DNA of 64,000 nt from Streptomyces sp. CB00455 (GTDB lineage: Bacteria > Actinomycetota > Actinomycetes > Streptomycetales > Streptomycetaceae): assembly GCF_001905445.1 (NCBI RefSeq), contig NZ_LIVQ01000001.1, forward strand, positions 558,001 to 622,000, in the 5' to 3' direction. Both the position numbers and the translations under genes were made by a program. The notes beneath the pieces are model-generated. The model worked only from the letters and a program-made list of their open reading frames with translations, was not told the DNA's origin and did not search any database. How positions within the stretch are numbered: position 1 is the first letter of the stretch; each line of letters begins with the position of its first letter. This document shows, one piece after another, positions 8,948-18,037 of the stretch.

Positions 8948-11900
8948 TTGCAGCCCACCAGATGGACGGCGGCCGTGGCAGCGATGGCGCTGACCGCGAG
9001 CCTCGCCGGCGCGCTGGCCGGGACGGCATCGGCAGCGCAGCAGGCGCAGCCGACGCCGTCCCGGAAGGACACCCCCGCCGCACGCGCGGTCGCGGCCGCC
9101 GACCAGGCCGTCACCAGCGGTCTCGACTCCCTGGTCAACTCCTCGCAGGAGCAGTACGAAAGGCGCCTGGTCACCCCCTGGGTGAAGGACCTCTACTCCG
9201 TGGCCTACGAGCGCAGCTACCGCGGCCTGCCGGTCGTCGGCGGCGACGCGGTCGTGCTCGCGGACGGCGAGGGCAAGGTCCGCGCCCTGCAGTCCGCCTC
9301 CTCCGTACGGATCGACGTGGCGACCCGGCCGTCGGTCGGCGCGAAGGACGCCGAAGTCGCCTCCCGGGCGAAGCTGGCGTCGGTCGACAAGGTCGAGAGC
9401 AGCCGACTCGTCGTGCGCCTCAAGGACGACAGGCCGGTCCTTGCCTGGGAGACGGTCCTCTCCGGCCGCACCAGGACGGCCCCCAGCAGGCTGCACGTCT
9501 TCGTGGACGCCCACACCGGAACCTTCGTGGACGGCTACGACGACGTGGTCGCCGGCAGCGGCAACAGCAAGTGGAACGGACCCGGCCCGGTCACCATCGA
9601 CACCACCGGCTCGGGTTCCACGTACACGCTGCGCGACCCGAACCGGACCGGTCTGAGCTGCGCGGACTACAGCAGCGGCACGGTCTTCACGAAGTCCTCC
9701 GACTCCTGGGGCACGGGCAACCCCACGAGCAAGGAGACCGGCTGCGTCGACCTGATGTTCGCGGCGCAGAAGCAGTGGGACATGCTCGGCCAGTGGCTGG
9801 GCCGCAACGGCGTGAGCGGCAACGGCCGCAGCTTCCCGGGCAAGGTCGGGCTGGGCGACCTCAACGCCTACTGGGACGGCAGCTCGGTCACCATCGGGCA
9901 CAACAGCGCCAACGAGTGGATCGCCGGTGTGGACGTGGTCGCCCACGAGTACGGGCACGCCATCGACAGCAACACGCCCGGCGGCACCAGCGGCCAGGAG
10001 TCCGGGCTGGGAGAGGCCACCGGAGACATCTTCGGCGCGCTGACCGAGGCGTACGCCAACGAACCCTCCCCGTACGACACTCCGGACTACACGGTCGGCG
10101 AGGTCATCAACCTCCAGGGGCGCGGCCCGATCCGCAACATGTACAACCCGCCGGCCGTCAACAACGACCCGGCGTGCTACAGCTCCGCGATACCCGGAAC
10201 CGAGGTGCACGCGGCCGCGGGCCCGCTCAACCACTGGTTCTACCTGCTCGCCGAGGGCACCAGCCCCGGCGGCGGCAAGCCCTCCAGCAGCACCTGCAAC
10301 CAGTCCGCGCTGACCGGCGTGGGCATCCAGAACGCCGGCAAGATCTTCTACGGCGGCATGCTGCTCAAGACCAGCAGCATGTCGTACAAGAAGTACCGGA
10401 CGGCGACGCTCAGCTCGGCCAAGTCGCTCGACACCACCTGCGACCTGTTCACCAAGACCAAGGCCGCCTGGGACGCCATCAGCGTCCCGGCCCAGGCCGG
10501 TGACCCGACGTGCACTCCGAGCGGCCAGAACGGCGACTTCTCACTGGCCCTGAACCCCTCGTCGGGCACCCTCCGGCAGGGCGCCTCGGTCACCACCACG
10601 GTGGCCACCAGCACCACCACCGGGAGCGCCCAGCAGGTGACCCTGACCGCCACCGGGCTGCCCGCCGGGGTCAGCGCCTCCTTCACCCCCGCCACGGTGC
10701 AGTCCGGCCAGTCCTCGGTCCTGACCCTGACCGCCACCGCCAACGCGGCGCCCGGCGCCTCCACCGTCGTCGTCAAGGGCCAGGGCGCGGCCCTCGCCCA
10801 CACCGTCGACTACGCGCTCAACGTGGGCGGTACCCAGCCCGGCAACGACCCGCCGGACATCAGCGTCGCCGGCATCCAGGCGCACCTGACGGAGCTGAAC
10901 ACCATCGCCTCCCGGAACGGCGGCAACCGCCGCGCGGGCAGCGCCGGCTACAGCCAGTCACTCGCGTACGTGAAGGGGAAGCTGACGGCCGCCGGGTACA
11001 CCGTCGCCGAGCAGAGCTGCACCTCCTGCACCTACCCGTCCAACAACCTGATCGCCGACTGGCCGGGCGGCCCCGCCGACCAGACCGTCATGTTCGGCGC
11101 GCACCTCGACAGCGTCGCGGCCGGCCCCGGCATCAACGACAACGGATCGGGCTCCGCGACCCTGCTGGAGAACGCCCTGGTCCTCGCGCAGAAGAACCCC
11201 ACCATGACCAAGCACGTCCGCTTCGCCTGGTGGACGGACGAGGAGCAGGGCCTCAACGGCTCCGAATTCTACGTCGCCCAGCTCAGCGGCGCGCAGCGTT
11301 CGGCCATCAAGGGCTACTACAACTTCGACATGGTCGGCTCGACCAACGGCGGCTACTTCATCAACAACGTCGACTCCGCCACCGCCGCACCGCTCAAGGC
11401 GTACTGGACCTCCCTCAACCTCGCACCCGAGGAGAACACGGAGGGCCAGGGCCGCAGCGACGACTACTCCTTCCAGCAGGCCGGGATCCCCACCTCCGGC
11501 TACGCCGCCGGGGCCAGTGCCCGCAAGACCCCGGCCCAGGCAGCCAAGTGGGGCGGCGCCGCCAACGCCGCCTACGACGCCTGCTACCACAGCTCCTGCG
11601 ACACCACGAACAACATCAGCGCGACGGTCCTGGACCGCAGTGCCGACGGTGTCGCGTACGCCGTCTGGAAGCAGGCCGTCGGCGGGGAGACGCCCGCACA
11701 GGACTTCTCCCTCTCCACCAGCCCCGCCGCGGGCACGGCGGCCCCCGGCGGTTCCACCACCGCCACGGTGAACACCCAGACCGTGAGCGGCGCCGCCCAG
11801 ACGGTGGCCCTGTCCGTCTCCGGCGCCCCCGCCGGGGTGAGCGCCGTGCTCAGCCCCGCTTCCGTCCAGTCCGGCAGCTCCTCGACGCTGTCGGTCCAGG

Positions 11901-12460
11901 TCGGCGCGAGCACGGTGCCCGGCACCTACACCCTGACGGTCACCGGTTCCGGCACCGTCAGCCACGGCACCACCTACACGCTGACCGTCACCGGTGGCGG
12001 CGGCACCTGCACCCCGCGCCAGCTCGTCGCCAACGGCGGCTTCGAGAACGGCACCAGCCCGTGGACGGCGACGACGGGCGTCATCACCAACCAGTCCGGC
12101 GAGGTCGCCCGCACCGGCAGCTACATGGCGTGGCTGAACGGCTGGGGATCGTCCCACACCGACAGCGCCTCACAGCAGCTGACCGTCCCGGCCGGCTGCT
12201 CCGCCTACCAGCTCTCCTTCTACCTGCACATCGACACCGACGAGACGGACAGCGTGGTCTACGACCGGTTCACCGTCTCGGTGGGCGGCCAGACGCTGGC
12301 GACGCTGTCGAACCTCGACGCCAACTCCGGCTACACGCAGAAGACGTACGACCTGTCCCGGTTCGCCGGTCAGAGCGTCACCCTGAAGTTCGAGGGCACG
12401 GAGGACCAGTCCCTCCAGACCTCCTACGTCGTGGACGACGTCACGGTCCAGGTGAGCTGA
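8948..12460 (+). CDS. Secreted dual zinc peptidase: M4 (thermolysin-like) fused to M28 aminopeptidase
   Basis: A TTG at 8948, preceded by GGAG at six bases, starts a 1170-residue protein with a signal peptide ending TASA-AQQ. Order of domains: FTP/PepSY-type propeptide (about 45-200); M4 catalytic domain with HEYGH (333-337) and third ligand Glu356 in GEATGD; an Ig-like segment (531-617); M28 domain (635-905) with apparent metal ligands His719, Asp731, Glu766, Asp794 and His881 ([33 protein letters not shown]); a second Ig-like segment (919-1010); and a C-terminal jelly-roll, probably carbohydrate- or matrix-binding (1025-1170). Both active sites look intact. The protein should be exported, with endopeptidase and exopeptidase activity in one chain. 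Confidence 0.93.
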   Translation: MQPTRWTAAVAAMALTASLAGALAGTASAAQQAQPTPSRKDTPAARAVAAADQAVTSGLDSLVNSSQEQYERRLVTPWVKDLYSVAYERSYRGLPVVGGDAVVLADGEGKVRALQSASSVRIDVATRPSVGAKDAEVASRAKLASVDKVESSRLVVRLKDDRPVLAWETVLSGRTRTAPSRLHVFVDAHTGTFVDGYDDVVAGSGNSKWNGPGPVTIDTTGSGSTYTLRDPNRTGLSCADYSSGTVFTKSSDSWGTGNPTSKETGCVDLMFAAQKQWDMLGQWLGRNGVSGNGRSFPGKVGLGDLNAYWDGSSVTIGHNSANEWIAGVDVVAHEYGHAIDSNTPGGTSGQESGLGEATGDIFGALTEAYANEPSPYDTPDYTVGEVINLQGRGPIRNMYNPPAVNNDPACYSSAIPGTEVHAAAGPLNHWFYLLAEGTSPGGGKPSSSTCNQSALTGVGIQNAGKIFYGGMLLKTSSMSYKKYRTATLSSAKSLDTTCDLFTKTKAAWDAISVPAQAGDPTCTPSGQNGDFSLALNPSSGTLRQGASVTTTVATSTTTGSAQQVTLTATGLPAGVSASFTPATVQSGQSSVLTLTATANAAPGASTVVVKGQGAALAHTVDYALNVGGTQPGNDPPDISVAGIQAHLTELNTIASRNGGNRRAGSAGYSQSLAYVKGKLTAAGYTVAEQSCTSCTYPSNNLIADWPGGPADQTVMFGAHLDSVAAGPGINDNGSGSATLLENALVLAQKNPTMTKHVRFAWWTDEEQGLNGSEFYVAQLSGAQRSAIKGYYNFDMVGSTNGGYFINNVDSATAAPLKAYWTSLNLAPEENTEGQGRSDDYSFQQAGIPTSGYAAGASARKTPAQAAKWGGAANAAYDACYHSSCDTTNNISATVLDRSADGVAYAVWKQAVGGETPAQDFSLSTSPAAGTAAPGGSTTATVNTQTVSGAAQTVALSVSGAPAGVSAVLSPASVQSGSSSTLSVQVGASTVPGTYTLTVTGSGTVSHGTTYTLTVTGGGGTCTPRQLVANGGFENGTSPWTATTGVITNQSGEVARTGSYMAWLNGWGSSHTDSASQQLTVPAGCSAYQLSFYLHIDTDETDSVVYDRFTVSVGGQTLATLSNLDANSGYTQKTYDLSRFAGQSVTLKFEGTEDQSLQTSYVVDDVTVQVS

Positions 12461-12480
12461 GGAACACCCCGGTCTCCGGG

Positions 12481-12519
12481 GTGCGGCCCGGTCCCCGCGC
12501 GGCGGGGGCCGGGCCGCAC
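12481..12519 (+). terminator. Terminator of the dual peptidase gene
   Basis: An 18-bp stem beginning GTGCGGCCCGGTCCCCGC, with one G-T wobble and a three-base loop, lies 20 bases after the stop. Confidence 0.8.
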
Positions 12520-12618
12520 CCCTGCCCCGCGGCCCCTCCCCTCCCGGCCACACCCCTGCCCCGCGGCCCCTCCCCTCCCGGCCACACCCCTGCCCCGCGG
12601 CCCCTCCCCTCCCGGCCG
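12517..12618. repeat. Three tandem 34-bp repeats, intergenic
   Basis: Units start at 12517, 12551 and 12585 (CACCCCTGCCCCGCGGCCCC core plus TCCCCTCCCGGC-type ending). A shorter, degenerate CCGCACCCCTCCCGG series continues to about 12645. There are no spacers, so this is not a CRISPR. Extremely C-rich on the plus strand. Confidence 0.85.
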
Positions 12619-12702
12619 CACCCCTCCCGGCCGCACCCCTCCCGCGCCGCCCGTCCCGGCCGCGCCCCTACCGCGCCGCGCCGTCCGTCGTCCGTCGTCC
12701 GC

Positions 12703-12990
12703 TCACCGCCGCCCGGCCGCTCCCCCGCGGTCCTCCGGGGCCACCAGGGCCGTCAGTCCGGGGTCCAGCTCGGCGCCGTCCACGAGCAGGGCCTCGACCG
12801 TACGGGTGGCCGGGTCGATGTCGGCCTCCATGCCCTGGCCCGCGTAACGGGGGTAGCCGGAGGCGCCCAGGCCGCCGGTCGCCTCGACCACGGCCGATCG
12901 CAGGGGGCGGTCCCCCTGGGGAGCGCCGCTCCTGTTCTTGACGTGCTCGGGTACCAACAGGATCTCGAAGCGCTGCGGGTCGGTGGTCAT
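12703..12990 (-). CDS. Small conserved-looking hypothetical protein
   Basis: A 95-residue acidic protein beginning MTTDPQRFEILLVPEHVKNR, with no signal peptide or membrane segment. It includes SGYPRYAGQGMEADIDPATR, which reads as a folded, coding-like stretch with normal Streptomyces codon bias. I do not recognise a family. It is convergent with the dual peptidase and divergent from the receiver-domain gene. Confidence 0.6.
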   Translation of the reverse strand: MTTDPQRFEILLVPEHVKNRSGAPQGDRPLRSAVVEATGGLGASGYPRYAGQGMEADIDPATRTVEALLVDGAELDPGLTALVAPEDRGGAAGRR

Positions 12991-13103
12991 GGCCCGACGC
13001 TAGACACCGTCCTGACGGGCGCGCAAGAACCCGTAGGCTCTGTGGGGCCTCCAGCGGGCAAAAGTCACGAGGTCGGCTCTGTGACCTGAGGGAAAAGGAC
13101 ACC

Positions 13104-13532
13104 ATGAGCGGCGCTTCCCCGGCCAAGATCCTCCTCATCGCGAAGGACCGTACGCTCCGGACCCTGCTGGAGCGCCTCCTCGTCGGCGGGGGCTTCGCCG
13201 TGGTCGACGGCGGGAGCGGCGCGGACACCGTGGCGCTCCTCGGCAGCGAGGGGCCCATCGGCCTGGTGGTCTGCGAGCGCACCGGCCCGGGGCTGGACGA
13301 GGTGGCACTGTTCGAGGAGGTCCGCCGGTCGCCCGCTCACGGGCGCGTGCCGATCCTCGCCCTGCCGCCGGCCGACCCGGAGTGCACGGCCCGGGCGCTG
13401 GAGGCCGGTGTGGACGACTGCCTCGCCAAGCCGTTCCACCCCAGGGAGTTCCTGACCCGCGTCGAACGGCTCGCGCGGCCGGCGACGAGCACCCGCTGCC
13501 CGCACCCTTCCGGCACTCCGCCGTTGCCGTAG
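13104..13532 (+). CDS. Stand-alone receiver-domain protein with degenerate phosphorylation site
   Basis: A 142-residue CheY-like fold with no output domain. The acidic pocket (AKD, Asp15) and the conserved Lys (LAKPF, Lys109) are present. The phosphoacceptor position reads LVVCERT, so Asp is replaced by Glu58, and the usual Thr/Ser switch (LTA) reads LALPP. The protein is therefore probably not phosphorylated in the normal way; Glu could mimic the phosphorylated state. It begins 13 bases after AAAAGGAC and is followed by a strong terminator, so it is monocistronic. The partner is unknown. Confidence 0.82.
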   Translation: MSGASPAKILLIAKDRTLRTLLERLLVGGGFAVVDGGSGADTVALLGSEGPIGLVVCERTGPGLDEVALFEEVRRSPAHGRVPILALPPADPECTARALEAGVDDCLAKPFHPREFLTRVERLARPATSTRCPHPSGTPPLP

Positions 13533-13543
13533 CGCCCCGACAG

Positions 13544-13591
13544 CACGTGACAGAGCCCCCCGTCCCAGTGGACGGGGGGCTCTGTGACGTG
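13544..13591 (+). terminator. Terminator after the receiver gene
   Basis: A 22-bp stem (CACGTGACAGAGCCCCCCGT-CC with one mismatch) and a CAGT loop. Confidence 0.85.
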
Positions 13592-13731
13592 GGGACCGGT
13601 GCCCGCCCCGGCAGCCGCTCGGCAGCCGTACGCCTGCGGAAGGTGCGGATCCGCGGATCCGGTGGAACAAGCCGGGGCCCCGTGGGCACTCGCGCAGGCG
13701 TCTGAGGCCCCGGCTCGCAAAGGGGTGTGCG

Positions 13732-14145
13732 TCAGCTGCCGGCCGACAGGTTGCCGGAGAGGACCGGGATGTTGTCCAGGATGTGCGAGAGCGGCTCGTC
13801 GCCCTTGGCCTGGGTGGAGTTCTCGGTGCACTGCTGGTTCTGCGGGTTCGACAGGACGTTGATGTCCTGGACACCGACGTTGACCAGGGCGATCAGGGAC
13901 TGCGCGTTGAGCTTCGCCGGCAGACCGATGCAGGGCTTGTTCAGGCTGCCCTGGACAAGGCCGAGCTGCGGGCTCAGGTCACCGCTGGTCTTCTGGTTGC
14001 CGTAGATCTGCGAGGCACCATTGCCGTTGACGGTGTTGATCCCGTTGTCGTTGCCGATGGCCATGGCCGGGGCGGCCACCGCGGCGCCCGCGCCGAGGAT
14101 GGAAGCGGTCGCAGCGGCGGTGGCCATAATCTTCTTGATCATCAT
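13732..14145 (-). CDS. rdl: Rodlin (RdlA/RdlB family)
   Basis: A 137-residue secreted protein. The signal peptide is clear (KKIMATAAATASILGAGAAV, cleaved near AMA-IGND). The mature part has the rodlin pattern: NTVNGNGASQIYGN, LSPQLGLVQGSLNKPCIGLP, VGVQDINVLSNPQNQQC, ending in a polar tail. Two cysteines match the two of the family. Rodlins organise chaplin fibres into the rodlet layer on aerial hyphae and spores. Well-studied species carry two divergent rdl genes; only one copy is in this window. The start may be either of two adjacent ATGs (14145, 14142). Confidence 0.9.
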   Translation of the reverse strand: MMIKKIMATAAATASILGAGAAVAAPAMAIGNDNGINTVNGNGASQIYGNQKTSGDLSPQLGLVQGSLNKPCIGLPAKLNAQSLIALVNVGVQDINVLSNPQNQQCTENSTQAKGDEPLSHILDNIPVLSGNLSAGS

Positions 14146-14273
14146 TGGTCTTTCTCTTGCACGAGTGCACGGTGGTGAGCGCCTTGATCAACGCCCGGAT
14201 CCGGCGCAGGTTCCGCGGGTTCACCCGATCGGCCCTGCCCGGCCGCGCACCCGCAGCCGCCCCGCCCCGCCGG

Positions 14274-15428
14274 TCAGCGGGTGGCTGCGTAGGTCCAGAA
14301 CTCCCGCATCAGCGCCGGCGAGGCCGGGCCGCCCAGTTCCCGCTGGGTGAGCAGGATGGTGACCGCACCGGTGCCGGGGTCCACATGGGCGGCGGTGCCG
14401 GTGCCGCCGATCCAGCCGTAGCGGCCCGGTGCGTTCCACGGGGCGAGGAGGGCCACGTCGACGGAGCCGCCGTACCCCCAGCCCTGGCCCTCCAGGAAGA
14501 GGGCTCCGCCCTCGCGTTGCGGCGCGCTGAGGTGGTCGGTCGTCATCCGCCGCACGGAATCCGGCGAGAGCAGCCGGCCGCCTTCGTACGCGCCCTCGGC
14601 GAGCAGCATCCGGCCGAAGGCGAACCAGTCGTCGGCCGTCGACACCAGCCCGCCCGTCCCGGAGGGAAAGGCGGGCACGCTGTTCCACTGGCCGTCGGGG
14701 GCGTCGACGAGCTCCAGCGCTCCGCCGTCGGGAGCGGCCCGGTAGTAGCTCGCGAACCGGTGGAGCTCGCCCGGCGGCACGGCGAACGCCGTGTCCCGCA
14801 TGCCGAGCGGTGCGAAGACGCGCTCCGCGAAGAGGTCCGGCAGCGACCGGCCCGTCGCGCGGGCGAGCAGGACGCCGAGGATGTCGCAGCCCGTGTTGTA
14901 GAGCCAGGCCGCCCCCGGCTGGTGGAGGAGCGGGATGCGTGCCAGGGCCGCCATCCATTCGTCGGGCGGGGCGATGCTCTGGGGCTGCGGCGGTCCCTGC
15001 TTGAGCTCGCTGAAGAGCAACTGCACGGCGGGCAGGGAGAAGTCCGAGGGGAAACCGTGACCGGCGCGGAAGGTGAGGAGGTCCTCGACGGTGATCGCGC
15101 GCTCGGCCGGGACCACGTCGTCGACCGGTGAGGACGGCGTACGGACGACCATCGGTGCGGCGAGCTCGGGCAGCCAGCGCGAGACCGGCGAGTCGAGGGC
15201 GAAGAGGCCGTCCTCGATCAGCATCATCGTGGCCGCGGCGGTCACCGGCTTGGTCAGCGAGGCGATCCGGAAGAGGGAGTCGCGCGTCATGGGAGTGCTG
15301 GCGGCGGTGTCGAGGGAGCCGACGGCCGCCACCTCGACGTCCTCGCCGCGGGCCACCAGCCCCACCGCGCCGGGCAGCGAACCGTCCTCGACGTGTGCCT
15401 CCAGGAGGCTGCGCAGGTCGCTCGTCAT
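14274..15428 (-). CDS. Serine hydrolase, class C beta-lactamase/esterase-like
   Basis: A 384-residue penicillin-binding-fold protein. The SxxK motif is in IASLTKPVTAA, the YxN-type motif in LYNTGCD, and the third element in WIGGTGTAAHVDPG. There is no signal peptide, so it is more likely a cytoplasmic esterase or transacylase of the EstB/LovD type than a secreted beta-lactamase. The ATG at 15428 is preceded by GGAGGAGAAGG. It sits alone between the rodlin gene and small hypothetical genes. Confidence 0.88.
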   Translation of the reverse strand: MTSDLRSLLEAHVEDGSLPGAVGLVARGEDVEVAAVGSLDTAASTPMTRDSLFRIASLTKPVTAAATMMLIEDGLFALDSPVSRWLPELAAPMVVRTPSSPVDDVVPAERAITVEDLLTFRAGHGFPSDFSLPAVQLLFSELKQGPPQPQSIAPPDEWMAALARIPLLHQPGAAWLYNTGCDILGVLLARATGRSLPDLFAERVFAPLGMRDTAFAVPPGELHRFASYYRAAPDGGALELVDAPDGQWNSVPAFPSGTGGLVSTADDWFAFGRMLLAEGAYEGGRLLSPDSVRRMTTDHLSAPQREGGALFLEGQGWGYGGSVDVALLAPWNAPGRYGWIGGTGTAAHVDPGTGAVTILLTQRELGGPASPALMREFWTYAATR

Positions 15429-15600
15429 CCACCTTCTCCTCCGTACGGCGCCGCAGGAGAGGGCCGGCGCGGATGCCCGTGGAAGAGACTGCCGCCGGCC
15501 CCGCGAATCATCGGTGCGACACGACACGTCAGGGCACGCCGTGTCACGTCACGTCATGTCACCACGAGTGCGCGGCCGGGGGACGACGGGGCGGCCGGGC

Positions 15601-15795
15601 TTACGCAGCCGGGACGACCGAGGCCCTTATCGCCGCGGCCCACTCGGCGAGGAGCAGTGCGTGGCGCAACCGCTCGGCGTCGGTGAGACGGCCTTCGGCA
15701 CGGGCGAAGAGGCACCGGATGTCGGCGTTGATCTCGGCGAGCGGGCGCTCGGGGGCCTGGCCGGCCGGGGTCGGGTCGTCGGGGATCGGGCTCAC
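15601..15795 (-). CDS. Small hypothetical protein
   Basis: A 64-residue, charged, soluble protein (GTG start at 15795): it begins MSPIPDDPTPAGQAPERPLA and ends WAAAIRASVVPAA. Predicted mostly helical in its second half (GRLTDAERLRHALLLAEWAA). Codon bias is coding-like. No Shine-Dalgarno is obvious. I do not recognise a family. Confidence 0.5.
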   Translation of the reverse strand: MSPIPDDPTPAGQAPERPLAEINADIRCLFARAEGRLTDAERLRHALLLAEWAAAIRASVVPAA

Positions 15796-16019
15796 GTGAT
15801 CAAGGGTAGGGGCGGGGTCCGACAATCGGGCACGGTGTCCGTCATGCGGACAGGATTTTCCGGAGCGTGGAGAGCTGTGCGGCGGCCTGCGGCGCGCCGC
15901 CTCGGGGAAACCCCATGCGGGGTCGAACCAGGCCGCCGGGAGCTCCGCGCACGGCGCCGGACATCGGTGGGCGGCCCCCGGACCGCTGGTCGCGGACCGG
16001 GAGCCGTCGGGGGCCCGGA

Positions 16020-16220
16020 TCAGTTGTTGGAACCGACCGTGTTGTCGTGGCCCGCGTTGAACACGTCGTCGGCGGCGAACTGGAACCAGTCGCCGAAGAC
16101 GAAGGTGTAGGAGTTCTCGGCCGGCGCGTAGACGGTCACGTCGGCGGCGGCCACGGAGGCGCCACCGAGGACGATCGCACCGGCGGCGAGGACGGACAGC
16201 ACGCAACGGACAGAACGCAT
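16020..16220 (-). CDS. Small secreted protein
   Basis: A 66-residue protein with a good signal peptide (MRSVRCVLSVLAAGAIVLGG, cleavage near VAAA-DVT), leaving a mature peptide of about 38 residues (TVYAPAENSYTFVFGDWFQF, then AADDVFNAGHDNTVGSNN). AAAGGTGG precedes the ATG. The mature peptide is aromatic and Asn-rich like many Streptomyces surface peptides, but it lacks the chaplin cysteines. Function unknown. Confidence 0.7.
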   Translation of the reverse strand: MRSVRCVLSVLAAGAIVLGGASVAAADVTVYAPAENSYTFVFGDWFQFAADDVFNAGHDNTVGSNN

Positions 16221-16399
16221 GGATCCACCTTTCGAAGGGGGTTGGGAGCACCCAAAACCTAGAGAAGGCACGCCATGCTGTCCCGCCACCGTGCCGGTCA
16301 CGGCCAACTCCAAGCCGATTGGCGGATCCCGGACAGCCCCGCCGGGGCCGCCCGGGGGGCCGGGAGTGTGCCGCCCCGCTCCCCCACTACGCTGCCGAC

Positions 16400-16831
16400 A
16401 TGAAGATCATCGACTTGGAGCCGGGCGACGCGCGGCTGACCGAGGACCTGCTCCCCGTGCTGCTCGAACTGCGTCCCCACCTCACCGAGGACCTCTTCCT
16501 CTCGATCCTGGCGGAGGGCCGGGAGCAGGGACTGCGCTTCACCGCCGCGTACAGCGGGGAAGGCGTGTGCGTGGGGGCGGCGGGCTGGCGGATCACCGCG
16601 AACACCGCCCAGGTCCGCAAGCTCTACGTGGACGACCTGGTCACCGCGGCCACCGCACGCTCCACCGGAGTGGGCCGCGCGCTCCTCGCCCACCTCGAAG
16701 CGCACGCGCGGGCCGCCGGCTGCACCGCGCTGAACCTCGACTCCGGAACCCACCGCACGGACGCCCACCGCTTCTACTTCCGTGAGCGCATGGCCGTGAC
16801 CGCCTTCAACTTCGACAAGCCGCTGACCTGA
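16400..16831 (+). CDS. GNAT-family N-acetyltransferase
   Basis: A 143-residue single GNAT domain. The acetyl-CoA-binding motif A is VRKLYVDDLV followed by STGVGRALLAHLEAHARAAG, and the C-terminal strand is TDAHRFYFRERMAVTAFNF. The ATG at 16400 begins at the fold's first strand. The substrate is unknown. The stop is followed by short tandem repeats. Confidence 0.85.
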   Translation: MKIIDLEPGDARLTEDLLPVLLELRPHLTEDLFLSILAEGREQGLRFTAAYSGEGVCVGAAGWRITANTAQVRKLYVDDLVTAATARSTGVGRALLAHLEAHARAAGCTALNLDSGTHRTDAHRFYFRERMAVTAFNFDKPLT

Positions 16832-16864
16832 GCTGACCTGCCCCGCCCTGACCTGAGGTGACAT

Positions 16865-16903
16865 GACGTGAGCTGACCTGACGTGAGCTGACCTGACGTG
16901 AGC
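16865..16903. repeat. 15-bp tandem repeat after GNAT gene
   Basis: GACGTGAGCTGACCT occurs twice in tandem, followed by a 9-base partial copy. The preceding 30 bases carry diverged copies of the same TGACCTGAG theme starting at the GNAT stop codon. Confidence 0.8.
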
Positions 16904-17028
16904 CGGCCCGACCCGGCGGGGCGCCGCGGGCGGGGGCGTCGCAGGCGGGCCGTCACAGGCGGGGCCACAGGCCACTTGCCGCGTATTGGCCTTGCCCCGG
17001 CGGCGATTGGCCCCGGTACGTTCGCGGC

Positions 17029-17859
17029 ATGCGCATCCAGATCGTAGACGCCTTCACCACCCGGCCCTTCGCCGGAAATCCCGCCGGGGTGTGCCTGCTT
17101 CCCGCCGGAGAATGGCCGGACGACCCTTGGCTCCAGCGCGTCGCCGCCGAACTGAACCACCCGGAGACGGCCTTCGCCCGGCCCCTGTCGGTCGGCGGTG
17201 GAGCCGAGTGGGAGATCCGCTGGTTCACCCCGCTCGTCGAGGCCAGCCTCTGCGGCCATGCCACTTTGGCCACGGTCCACACCATGCGCCGCGAAGGGCT
17301 GCTGACCGGTCCGGTGCGGTTCCGGAGCCGGTTCAGCGGCCTGCTGGCCGCCCGCGCCAAGGACGACGGAAGCATCACGCTGGACTTCCCGGCCGCCCCC
17401 TGCACCGAGACGGCCGTTCCCGAGGGGCTCGCCGCAGCCCTCGGCATACGGCCCGAGGCCGTCCTGGGGACCGGCGCACTGGGCGACCTGATCACGGTCC
17501 TGCCCGACGAGGCCACCGTCCGGGCGTTGCGGCCGGACCTCGCCGCCCTTGCCGCACTGACGCCCCGCGAGAACCTGCGCGGTGTCGCCGTCACCGCGCG
17601 GGCCGCATCGGCGGGGCTGGGGTACGACTTCGTCTCCCGCTACTTCGCGCCCGCCAACGGCATCCCCGAGGACCCGGTCACCGGCAGCGCCCATACCGCG
17701 CTGGCCCCGTACTGGGCTGCCCGGCTGGGCCGCACCGACGGCCTCACCGGGTTCCAGGCCTCGGCGCGCACCGGCCTGGTCCGGACCGCGCTGCGCGGTG
17801 ACCGCGTACTCCTGACCGGGCACGCGGTCACCGTCCTGGAGGCGACCCTAGCCACCTGA
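17029..17859 (+). CDS. PhzF-family isomerase/epimerase-like protein
   Basis: A 276-residue protein with the PhzF diaminopimelate-epimerase-like fold. FTTRPFAGNPAGVC opens domain 1, and the catalytic Glu of the family is in NHPETAF (Glu46). CGHATLAT and EDPVTGSAHTALAPYW are the two phosphate/active-site signatures. PhzF in phenazine producers isomerises dihydro-hydroxyanthranilate, but no other phenazine genes are here, so the substrate is unknown. It stands alone on the plus strand. Confidence 0.88.
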   Translation: MRIQIVDAFTTRPFAGNPAGVCLLPAGEWPDDPWLQRVAAELNHPETAFARPLSVGGGAEWEIRWFTPLVEASLCGHATLATVHTMRREGLLTGPVRFRSRFSGLLAARAKDDGSITLDFPAAPCTETAVPEGLAAALGIRPEAVLGTGALGDLITVLPDEATVRALRPDLAALAALTPRENLRGVAVTARAASAGLGYDFVSRYFAPANGIPEDPVTGSAHTALAPYWAARLGRTDGLTGFQASARTGLVRTALRGDRVLLTGHAVTVLEATLAT

Positions 17860-18037
17860 CCACCTGACCACCTGACCGCGGGGAGCCGCGAGCCCGCGGC
17901 CGCCGACCGGTCACCGCAGGGTCGCGCGCGGTCCCGCCGTGACCGAAACGACGCCGGCCCGAGGCCCGTTCGTCCTGGTCGTGGCGGTGGGTCGGTTGCT
18001 AGGTTCCTGCCTCATCCGACCTCGGGGGAACCGATCC

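Noticed and set aside
12514..12645. CRISPR array
   Set aside because: The 34-bp units are directly adjacent with no unique spacers, and no cas genes are present.
14274..15428. Beta-lactam resistance gene
   Set aside because: The protein has no signal peptide, and its motifs equally fit cytoplasmic esterases; resistance cannot be claimed.
17029..17859. Phenazine biosynthesis
   Set aside because: Only a PhzF-family protein is present; no phzA-E or phzG is nearby, and PhzF homologues are widespread.
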